From assembly GCA_002314595.1 (NCBI GenBank), contig DCGP01000037.1, positions 8,221 to 21,366 of the forward strand: 13,146 bases of DNA. Reading direction: 5' to 3'. The translations under genes and the position numbers were made by a program. Source of the stretch: Clostridiales bacterium UBA1775 (GTDB lineage Bacteria > Bacillota > Clostridia > Monoglobales > Firm-18). This document shows, piece after piece, positions 8,566-13,146 of this stretch (the stretch's first letter is position 1; each line of letters opens with the position of its first letter). The notes under the pieces are model-generated. The model had not been told where the DNA came from and did no database searches. It saw only the letters and a list, made by a program, of their open reading frames with translations.

Positions 8566-8745
8566 TTATTCGATTTTTCTGTCAATATATTCGTCTAACG
8601 CTTTTCGTGGTATCTTCCAGTTTCGTCCTACACGAAAGCCTTTTAATTCACCTGAATTAAGCAGATTATATATTGCGTTTTTTCCTATCATGAGTTCCTC
8701 CGTTACATCTTCGGGCGTTAATATATCATATGGATTTTCTAACAT
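8566..8745 (-). CDS. Excisionase-like small helix-turn-helix protein
   Basis: 59 residues from the chosen start at 8745. A helix-turn-helix of the excisionase/HTH_17 type fills the protein: DILTPEDVTEELMIGKNAIY, then LLNSGELKGFRVGRNWKIPR, the usual recognition-helix-plus-wing pattern, ending EYIDRKIE. An ATG two codons upstream (8751) lies only 2 bases from GGAG (8757-8754), whereas the ATG at 8745 lies 8 bases from it, so 8745 is preferred. Such proteins bend DNA at att sites or act as small regulators. In tyrosine-integrase elements they control direction; whether it does so for this serine recombinase is unknown. It lies 34 bp downstream of the rep-like fragment and upstream of fic, all on the - strand. 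Confidence 0.8.
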   Translation of the reverse strand: MLENPYDILTPEDVTEELMIGKNAIYNLLNSGELKGFRVGRNWKIPRKALDEYIDRKIE

Positions 8746-8784
8746 TAGCATCGCTCCTTTACGATTTTTATTATTTAATTGTTA

Positions 8785-9624
8785 TTAAATTTGATTTTTA
8801 AATTCCTCAAAAAGCTCTATCGGTGTCGGAATATAACCGCAGTCAAATAACTTTGCGTCGCTGTTTGTTACTGTAACATAATTTGTTGCAATTAAATCTA
8901 ACATATACAGGATGCGTTTGGTTTCTTTCTTGCCGAAAGCTGACTTAAATGCAGAATAAGCTGCGGATGCACTTCTGTCATTATTGGCTTGCTCAATAAA
9001 TTCACGCATAAGTTCTTTGTTTTCTTGCTTCAAGCCGCTCATTTCTATTCTGTCCAAAGCTCTTTTTAAAGTACAGATTTCACCTTCACCAAACATCTTG
9101 GGAAGATAATACTGATATAATGATGTGCCGATAATATCGCCATATTCCATAAAATCCTGAATTGTGTCTATATCGTACTTTTTCTTCAAAGCTTTAACTT
9201 TGTCTTCCATACACCGTATTTCAATACGCACTATGTTTTTCGCTCTGTCAATTTCTGACTTAGGAAATACACTCTTTTTCTGTTTCTTCATTTCCGCATA
9301 TTTGTTATATATCGAAACGGCAATATATTCACTTGAATATGCTGTAAAATCATCTTTTGTCGGTTTGGTTCTTTTGGATGTTTTATCATATATTTTGTAT
9401 TCCGAAAGGCTTCCGGGAAGCTTTGCCCTTTTAGCAGTCTTTATGTATGCTTTAACCTGCTCTTGATTATCAAGAACAGCGTTTATACAAAAATCAATTC
9501 TTTTAAGCTTGCAGTTTTTGAGTTTAGGGAAATTGCTACTTTTATTCTTTAACAGCTTATTTACTTTTTCTTCAAGCAAACAGTAATTACTTGTATCAAA
9601 AAGCCCGACATAGAGATAGCGGTA
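8785..9624 (-). pseudogene. Replication-initiation-like protein, 5'-truncated
   Basis: The frame from the TTG at 9579 gives 264 residues, but similar-looking coding sequence continues upstream in frame (RYLYVGLFDTSNYCLLEEKV) to a stop at 9627-9625 with no ATG or GTG and no ribosome binding site. I therefore read it as a gene that lost its 5' part. Features: KLKRIDFCINAVLDN, EYIAVSIYNKYAEMKKQ, and NIVRIEIRCMEDKVKALKKK followed by a Lys/Glu-rich helical C-terminal half. This pattern resembles plasmid/ICE replication-initiation proteins of Firmicutes that are about 350-400 residues long; the assignment is from memory of the family and moderate. If translated from TTG it would lack the N-terminal DNA-binding part. 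The remainder of the frame has no internal stop, so the truncation may be recent. Confidence 0.5.
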
Positions 9625-9763
9625 TTAGTATTGAGGACAATATTGCCCTGTGCGGCAATATTTAATACGCTGAACTTCGTGTGTCAGTATAAATAATATT
9701 GCAATACTCGTGAGCATATTATTATTTAGTATTTAGCGAGAATATTACTTTGGAGGTCGTTAT
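9625..9763 (+). other. Structured AT-rich leader/intergenic region with stacked inverted repeats
   Basis: No ORF is supported here. Visible structures: a perfect 9-bp hairpin AATATTGCC / GGCAATATT (9639-9647 and 9654-9662, 6-base loop); CTGA/TCAG around ACTTCGTGTG near 9670-9687; and AATAATAT..GC / GC ATATTATT with one bulge (about 9692-9725), enclosing CTCGTGAG. The block ends in GGAGG at 9752-9756, the ribosome binding site of the next gene. No convincing -35/-10 pair could be assigned. It may be a 5' leader RNA, a replication or transfer origin left from the parent element, or both. Confidence 0.45.
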
Positions 9764-9937
9764 ATGCAGCAAGCAATTACAACAATGCCCGTAGGGGTTT
9801 TAGCAAATTATACAGATGTATTAAATAATACAAGAACTGTAAAACAGAGCGTTTTACTTAATGATAAAGAAAAAGCGGCTTTGGAAGAAGCCGTTGTAGA
9901 AGAATTAGTTAGGATATTTACACATAAGGTCAGTTGA
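9764..9937 (+). CDS. 57-residue protein preceding the serine recombinase
   Basis: Starts ATG 9764 with GGAGG at 9752-9756 (7-base spacing) and ends TGA 9937; it encodes MQQAITTMPVGVLANYTDVL followed by an acidic/basic helical half (LNDKEKAALEEAVVEELVRI). The first half recalls the N-terminal strand and helix of Phd/YefM-type antitoxins (MPVxxLxNYxxVL), but no toxin gene follows. It lies 52 bases before the recombinase on the same strand, probably co-transcribed. Candidate roles are a DNA-binding regulator or a recombination directionality factor; neither is proven. The strong ribosome binding site and tight linkage make it very likely a real gene. Confidence 0.7.
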   Translation: MQQAITTMPVGVLANYTDVLNNTRTVKQSVLLNDKEKAALEEAVVEELVRIFTHKVS

Positions 9938-9940
9938 TTA

Positions 9941-9973
9941 TATGGCGGAGCGGAAATTTCCCGTTCCGCCATA
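9941..9973 (+). promoter_or_regulatory. Stable 13-bp hairpin just before the recombinase ribosome binding site
   Basis: TATGGCGGAGCGG (9941-9953) pairs with CCGTTCCGCCATA (9961-9973) with one G-T pair and a 7-base loop. It is far more GC-rich than its surroundings. No T tract follows, so it is not a classical terminator; AAGGAG (9977-9982) starts three bases later. It could set relative expression of the 57-residue protein and the recombinase by attenuation, RNA processing or effects on ribosome access. Confidence 0.65.
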
Positions 9974-9989
9974 AGAAAGGAGTGTTGCT

Positions 9990-11516
9990 ATGGCAATCGC
10001 CCTTTATGCACGAAAGTCTGTTGAGAAAGAGAACAGTATTTCCTGTGATACTCAAATTGAATATTGCAAAGCAATGATTAAGCCGGATGAAAGGCAAGAA
10101 AAAGTTTTAACTTTTGTTGACAACGGATTTTCCGGCGGAAATGTCAACCGAGAAGGTTTTCAGAATATGATGCGTAAAATTGAGCAAGGCAAAATAACAA
10201 AAGTACTTGTATATCGCCTTGACAGAATTTCAAGGTCTTTGGCAGATTTCGTCGGCATTCTTAATACCTTTAAGGAATATGGAGTGGAATTTGTATCAAC
10301 TCAGGAAGCGTTTGACACTTCAAGTCCATACGGTGAGTTAATCGTTAAAATTTTAGCTGTATTTGCGGAGTTTGAAAGAGAGAGTATAATTTCAAGAGTA
10401 ACCCAAGCCTACGAACACAGAAGCGAAATGGGCTTTTATATGGGCGGCAGACAGCCTTACGGGTTTGAACTTGAACCTACCGTTATTAACAATATTAAGA
10501 CGAAAAAATTAAAGCCTATCCCAAACGAGATAGAGCAGATTAAATATATTTATGATACATATGCCGTAGAACAAGTAACACTGGGAAGGCTTTTGAAAAA
10601 CTTACTTGAAAATGATATGCAAAGCTTATCGGGCGGTAAATGGACTACGGCAAAGCTATCAACAATAATAAAGAATCCTATTTACGTTAAAGCCGATAAT
10701 CGTATTTATGAATACTTTCAAATACACAATGCACAAATTATAAGTCCGCCCGAAGCCTTTGACGGTATTCACGGAGTTCAGATTTACGGCAAAACCAAAC
10801 ACGAATCGGGTAGTAGCGATTGGTCTGATATTAAAGTGGTTGTTATGACGCACGAAGGTGTTATAGATTCGGGAACATGGATAAAAAACAATCAAAAATT
10901 AGCCGCTAATAAGCAAATAAGAAATGCCGTATCTAACAAAACATCTTGGCTTGGTGGTAAAATAATTTGCGGCAGATGCGGAAGAACTATGACAACAATT
11001 AAAGGCAAAACGGGAAGCGGCGAAATACGCAGATATTTTTCCTGCACCGGAAAAACTCATTTCAGGGATTGCAAAGGTGCAAAGGTTACGCTATATGCCG
11101 AGAGCTTGGAGGATATGGTTTATGAAAAAATTGCAGAAAAGCTTGATACCTTGAAGAATGTCAGGGCGACCGAAAAAAAGAATATTAACCCTGAAATCAA
11201 TGAGCTTCGTAACAAGATAAAAGCGATAGAGCTTTCTCAAAGTAAAATAGCGGATATGTTGCTTTCTCCTGATGCCAATGCAGATTTGCTTGAAATAATG
11301 AATCAAAAAGCTTCAAAGCTTAAATCAGAGAAAACAAGCCTTCTTATAAGGATAGATGAGCTTGAAAATAACAAAATTGATGCAAAAAAGGTGGTCGATT
11401 TGTCAAAAAAGTGGAAAACCGCTTCTTTTGAGGAAAAACGAGGTGTATGTCAAATCTTAATAAACCGTATTATTATAGACAAAAACGGCAATGCCGAAAT
11501 CGTTTGGAATATATAA
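9990..11516 (+). CDS. Large serine recombinase (site-specific integrase/excisionase)
   Basis: 508 residues. Cuts and rejoins attP and attB through a phosphoserine intermediate with a 2-base staggered break. N-terminal resolvase domain (1-140): YARKS with nucleophile Ser10, and YRLDRISRSLADF with Arg76, Arg79 and Arg82; then the long E-helix. Recombinase domain about 150-280 (GGRQPYGFE onwards). Zinc-ribbon domain with C327, C330, C352 and C361 (ICGRCGRTM ... YFSC ... DCKGAK), and a coiled coil about 395-465, the parts that read attP arms and control direction. Length and order are complete for the family. Start ATG 9990 with AAGGAG at 9977-9982. It reads toward the right att site, 70 bases after its stop, the usual place for such genes. 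It very probably catalysed insertion into cotJC. Confidence 0.96.
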   Translation: MAIALYARKSVEKENSISCDTQIEYCKAMIKPDERQEKVLTFVDNGFSGGNVNREGFQNMMRKIEQGKITKVLVYRLDRISRSLADFVGILNTFKEYGVEFVSTQEAFDTSSPYGELIVKILAVFAEFERESIISRVTQAYEHRSEMGFYMGGRQPYGFELEPTVINNIKTKKLKPIPNEIEQIKYIYDTYAVEQVTLGRLLKNLLENDMQSLSGGKWTTAKLSTIIKNPIYVKADNRIYEYFQIHNAQIISPPEAFDGIHGVQIYGKTKHESGSSDWSDIKVVVMTHEGVIDSGTWIKNNQKLAANKQIRNAVSNKTSWLGGKIICGRCGRTMTTIKGKTGSGEIRRYFSCTGKTHFRDCKGAKVTLYAESLEDMVYEKIAEKLDTLKNVRATEKKNINPEINELRNKIKAIELSQSKIADMLLSPDANADLLEIMNQKASKLKSEKTSLLIRIDELENNKIDAKKVVDLSKKWKTASFEEKRGVCQILINRIIIDKNGNAEIVWNI

Positions 11517-12111
11517 AGTGCTTGGACAAACAACTGTCCAAGCACTTTATATATGGGTAAATTCTCCTTAAATTAGTATGGATTGCTTCACCAAATCTTT
11601 GAAAGTGGACTATTTCTCTTTCACGTAGGAATTTTATTGGCTCAATAACGTCTGGGTCGTCTGCCATTCTTAAAATATTTTCGTATGTTGCTCTTGCCTT
11701 TTGTTCTGCTGCAAGGTTTTCTACCATATCTGCAATAGGGTCTCCTTTTACAGCCATAGTAGACGCACTCCACGGAGTACCGCCTGCACTTTGAGGGTAA
11801 ACGCTTATTCCATGGTCGGTATAATATTCACCAAATCCCATATCCTTAATTTGCTTAATTGTTAGGTTTTTAGTTAATTGATGAACTATTGTTCCAATCA
11901 TTTCAAGATGTCCAAGCTCTTCTGTTCCAATATCAGTTAAGGTTCCCTTTGCCATATCTGTTGGCATTGAATATCTTTGAGAGAGGTATCTTAACGATGC
12001 ACCCAATTCACCATCAGGCCCACCATATTGGCTAATAATGTATTTTGCCATCCTTGGATTTGGATTTTTAATGTTGATAGGGTACTGTAATTTTTTTGAA
12101 TAATCCCACAT
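11473..12111 (-). CDS. cotJC: CotJC, Mn-catalase-like spore coat protein, 3' end replaced by element sequence
   Basis: CotJC is an inner spore-coat protein of the manganese-catalase/ferritin-like family, made in the mother cell. Residues 1-175 (codons 12111-11587) are normal: E35 (GPDGELGASLRY), E65xxH68 (EELGHLE), E136 (AAEQKAR) and E166xxH169 (REREIVHFQRF) match the di-manganese ligand pattern. From 11586 on, the frame runs into the element. It adds 37 residues (AIHTNLRRIYPYIK ... RHCRFCL, basic and Cys-rich), crossing the hairpin at 11509-11554 and overlapping the recombinase 3' end by 44 bases on the opposite strand. The natural 19-residue end lies at 7430-7486. The start overlaps the cotJB stop by one base (TAATG). 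All predicted metal ligands remain, so the fusion may fold, but the native C-terminus is absent unless the element is excised. Confidence 0.93.
   Translation of the reverse strand: MWDYSKKLQYPINIKNPNPRMAKYIISQYGGPDGELGASLRYLSQRYSMPTDMAKGTLTDIGTEELGHLEMIGTIVHQLTKNLTIKQIKDMGFGEYYTDHGISVYPQSAGGTPWSASTMAVKGDPIADMVENLAAEQKARATYENILRMADDPDVIEPIKFLREREIVHFQRFGEAIHTNLRRIYPYIKCLDSCLSKHFIYSKRFRHCRFCL
11509..11554. terminator. Long perfect hairpin after the recombinase gene
   Basis: 19-bp perfect arms (11509-11527 and 11536-11554) with loop AAACAACT; core TGCTTGGAC/GTCCAAGCA, outer part alternating A/T. It includes the recombinase stop codon (11514-11516). The 3' side is TTTATATAT rather than a T run, so termination is likely but not classical; it could act on both strands. 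On the - strand it lies inside the foreign tail of the interrupted cotJC frame. It ends 10 bases before the att arm. Confidence 0.72.
11565..11592. other. Right attachment junction (att site, cotJC 5' side)
   Basis: Core TTCACC at 11587-11592, followed by cotJC coding sequence (AAATCTTTGAAAGTGG). On the element side, the inverted arm TCCTTAAATTA lies at 11565-11575, eleven bases from the core. It is the exact reverse complement of the arm at 7504-7514. The dyad centre of the joined arms falls at the second T of the core (11588), where strand exchange would be expected. Confidence 0.72.
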
Positions 12112-12386
12112 TATTTATCACCGTCCTTTTCATTTTGCTTTTCCCAAGGCCAAGGGCCTTTTGTCCACATCCATTCCTTTTGACTTTCGTTAATGTTTAT
12201 AACATTTAATGGACCATATAATTTTTCATAATGTTCAACACTTGCCTTGTATTTATTTAAAGTGTTATTGTATTCTTGTAATGCTGAATTTTCTGTTGGA
12301 TGAGTGTCTAAATATAGCTGTAAATCATATAATTTAAAAGATAATTGCATAACCTGATTTAGCATTACATCATTATTTCTGGTCAT
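12111..12386 (-). CDS. cotJB: CotJB spore coat protein
   Basis: 91 residues; CotJB is a small coat protein needed with CotJC in the inner coat and made in the mother cell. Family features: KLYDLQLYLDTHPTENSALQ near the N-terminus, EKLYGPLNV in the middle and a C-terminal Trp-rich segment (EWMWTKGPWPWEKQ). The start at 12386 overlaps the end of cotJA by 14 bases and is served by GGAGTGGA inside cotJA; its stop overlaps the cotJC start by one base. The tight overlaps imply translational coupling through cotJA-cotJB-cotJC. The reading frame is intact. Confidence 0.93.
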   Translation of the reverse strand: MTRNNDVMLNQVMQLSFKLYDLQLYLDTHPTENSALQEYNNTLNKYKASVEHYEKLYGPLNVININESQKEWMWTKGPWPWEKQNEKDGDK

Positions 12387-12540
12387 TTATTCCACTCCAT
12401 TCATAATCTGTTATTGGTTGGTTTAGGCACGGAAATATTGTTCCTGCCAACAAGCCTTGTTCTAAATCATACAGGCTTTCCGACCAAACTTGAATTGGAA
12501 TGTAGGCATGTGCCAACATTTTGTTTGATTCTTGATTCAT
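12373..12540 (-). CDS. cotJA: CotJA spore coat associated protein
   Basis: 55 residues. Features are AHAYIPIQVWSESLYDLEQG and GTIFPCLNQPITDYE; AxAYVPxQ and GTxFPxLxxP are the CotJA family signature. The start at 12540 has a strong AAGGGGG ribosome binding site (plus-strand 12548-12554). It is the first gene of the cotJABC operon. In Bacillus the operon is read by sigma-E RNA polymerase in the mother cell; here I could not find an unambiguous sigma-E or sigma-K promoter upstream. Confidence 0.92.
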   Translation of the reverse strand: MNQESNKMLAHAYIPIQVWSESLYDLEQGLLAGTIFPCLNQPITDYEWSGINDQK

Positions 12541-12630
12541 ACAAAATCCCCCTTTTTTCTACAATATAATATATTCATATATTAAAATTTTTGACACTTG
12601 TTAACAATGTGTTAATATTTATATGTAATA

Positions 12631-12659
12631 TTGACTGATTATTAAGAATATGATAAAAT
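12631..12659 (+). promoter_or_regulatory. Promoter of the MarR-family gene (extended -10)
   Basis: TTGACT (12631-12636), 17-base spacer, TAAAAT (12654-12659), preceded by TGA at 12651-12653 (extended -10). Each hexamer matches the consensus in five of six positions. The predicted start is near 12666, leaving a leader of under 30 bases with GGAGGTGA at 12681-12688. Confidence 0.75.
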
Positions 12660-12676
12660 ATGTAATGTGTTACATA
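12659..12676. repeat. 18-bp palindrome, probable MarR operator
   Basis: TATGTAA, TGTG, TTACATA: perfect 7-bp inverted arms around a 4-base centre, starting on the last base of the -10 and spanning the predicted transcription start. Size and place fit a MarR-dimer operator that represses its own gene; it lies 118 bases from the cotJA start. Confidence 0.7.
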
Positions 12677-12692
12677 ATATGGAGGTGAGTAA

Positions 12693-13136
12693 ATGACAAA
12701 TAATAAGGATTTATTATTTTATGCACGAAAAATACACGAATGTATATTTAAAAAAGTTAATTATTTTTTAAAAAAATATGATGTTACATTACATCAATTA
12801 AATATTATGACTTATTTATACGAACAGGAAGCGTATTCGTCTTCACAAAAAGATATTGAAAAATATTTTGATATTAGTCATGAAAGTATAATAGGCCTGT
12901 TAAAAAGAATGTCGATTAAGAATTACGTAACAATTGAAGTAAATCCTAACGACAGACGAAGCAGAATTGTTAAATTGTCAAAAGAGGGTATTGAAAAATA
13001 CGATGAAATTATGCAATTTAAAGATATTGGAGATAAACATTTAAAAAATTGTATATCCCAAGAAAAATATAAAATTTTAGAAGATATTGTTTACGAAATA
13101 TATACAAAAATTGATGTTGAAAATAAGTCCAGCTAA
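12693..13136 (+). CDS. MarR-family transcriptional regulator
   Basis: 147 residues, complete. The helical N-terminal dimerisation part precedes the winged helix: LHQLNIMTYLYEQ (about 34-46), QKDIEKYFDISHESIIGLLK (about 53-72, helix-turn-helix), then the wing NPNDRRSRIVKLSKEG with the conserved D-R-R-S. These proteins are dimeric repressors released by phenolic ligands, oxidants or metals; the ligand is not predictable here. It has a GGAGGTGA ribosome binding site, a near-consensus promoter and a palindrome at the start site, indicating autorepression. It is divergent from cotJABC. The neighbouring gene beyond 13136 is outside the window, so a transporter or enzyme partner downstream cannot be checked. 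Confidence 0.88.
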   Translation: MTNNKDLLFYARKIHECIFKKVNYFLKKYDVTLHQLNIMTYLYEQEAYSSSQKDIEKYFDISHESIIGLLKRMSIKNYVTIEVNPNDRRSRIVKLSKEGIEKYDEIMQFKDIGDKHLKNCISQEKYKILEDIVYEIYTKIDVENKSS

Positions 13137-13146
13137 GAATTGTCAA

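Larger units (their letters stand above)
7490..11592. mobile_element. Large-serine-recombinase element (about 4.1 kb) inserted in cotJC
   Basis: Bounded by a direct TTCACC core at 7490-7495 and 11587-11592. Contents: fic-like (-), excisionase-like (-), truncated rep-like (-), 57-residue protein (+), large serine recombinase (+). Removing one core plus the interior (4,097 bp) restores cotJC. No relaxase, type IV secretion or capsid gene is visible, and the rep-like gene lacks its 5' end. It therefore looks like a reduced integrative element or plasmid, or a domesticated intervening element. The recombinase reading frame is full length with all catalytic motifs, so excision could still be possible. 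Confidence 0.85.
12541..12692. promoter_or_regulatory. Divergent control region between cotJA and marR
   Basis: 152 very AT-rich bases carrying the start signals of both the cotJ operon (-) and the MarR-type gene (+). Besides the marR promoter and palindrome listed separately, there is a second dyad at 12594-12612 (core TTGTTAACAA at 12598-12607, with ACAC/GTGT flanks out of register by one base). It overlaps a consensus TTGACA (12591-12596) that lacks a good -10. On the - strand, several CATATAAAT- and CACATTGT-like stretches vaguely resemble sigma-E -10 elements, but none has a properly spaced -35. Confidence 0.6.

Noticed and set aside
8540..8788. 82-codon + strand ORF opposite the excisionase-like gene
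   Set aside because: Antisense shadow of a clear helix-turn-helix gene; no start signal or recognisable domain.
9164..9466. 100-codon + strand hydrophobic ORF opposite the rep-like gene
   Set aside because: Apparent hydrophobicity comes from reading Lys/Glu-rich coding sequence on the opposite strand; no ribosome binding site.
9764..9937. A toxin-antitoxin pair including the 57-residue protein
   Set aside because: Only a partial Phd-like N-terminus is present and the next gene is the recombinase, not a toxin; the fic gene is distant, on the other strand, and already carries its own inhibitory motif.
7504..11575. TAATTTAAGGA / TCCTTAAATTA as terminal inverted repeats of a transposon
   Set aside because: They are internal to the cores and unequally spaced from them (8 and 11 bases), there is no transposase, and they make a symmetrical attP when the ends are joined.
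12541..12690. A sigma-E or sigma-K promoter for cotJABC
   Set aside because: TCATATT (-35-like) and CATATAAAT (-10-like) are both present on the - strand but about 21 bases apart instead of about 14; other pairs match too poorly to call.
1..13146. CRISPR arrays, tRNA or rRNA genes
   Set aside because: No regularly spaced repeats and no cloverleaf or conserved rRNA sequence were seen on either strand.

Overview
The window is AT-rich DNA that reads as the chromosome of an anaerobic, endospore-forming member of the Clostridia. It carries pyruvate:ferredoxin oxidoreductase, oxygen-sensitive 2-hydroxyacyl-CoA dehydratase-type iron-sulfur proteins, and the spore-coat operon cotJABC. Codon use, strong GGAGG-type ribosome binding sites and AT-rich promoters fit that group. 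I cannot name the species.

Layout. 1-2996: the 3' part of a nifJ-type pyruvate:ferredoxin oxidoreductase gene on the + strand, cut by the window edge and closed by a clear terminator. 3094-7370: a two-gene + strand operon with its own promoter. It encodes a 985-residue double-ATPase 'activase' and a 412-residue dehydratase-like protein, separated by a single in-frame stop. 7399-7430: a terminator shared by this operon and the convergent cotJ operon. 7490-11592: a compact integrated element of about 4.1 kb. It holds a Fic protein with an N-terminal helix-turn-helix, a small excisionase-like protein, a 5'-truncated replication-protein-like gene, a 57-residue protein, and a large serine recombinase. 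11473-12540: cotJC (interrupted), cotJB and cotJA on the - strand. 12541-12692: a divergent control region. 12693-13136: a MarR-family regulator on the + strand.

Main result. The element sits inside cotJC. The - strand coding sequence of cotJC (Mn-catalase-like coat protein) runs normally to residue 175 (ending FGE). There it enters the element and ends in a foreign 37-residue tail. The missing 3' end of cotJC lies on the far side of the element, at 7430-7495, in the same orientation. Joining the two halves at the shared six-base core TTCACC restores one frame of 194 codons plus stop, close to the usual CotJC length. The two inner ends of the element, joined through the same core, form a 47-bp attP with perfect 11-bp inverted arms (TCCTTAAATTA / TAATTTAAGGA) about the core, as expected for a large serine recombinase. 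A recombinase element splitting a mother-cell sporulation gene recalls the skin elements in sigK. Excision during sporulation is an attractive but untested inference.

Regulation visible in the sequence: a Fic promoter whose -10 lies inside a 31-bp dyad; a near-consensus marR promoter with an 18-bp palindrome at the expected start of transcription; and, in the element, a leader of stacked inverted repeats before the 57-residue gene, a 13-bp hairpin just before the recombinase, and a 19-bp hairpin after it.
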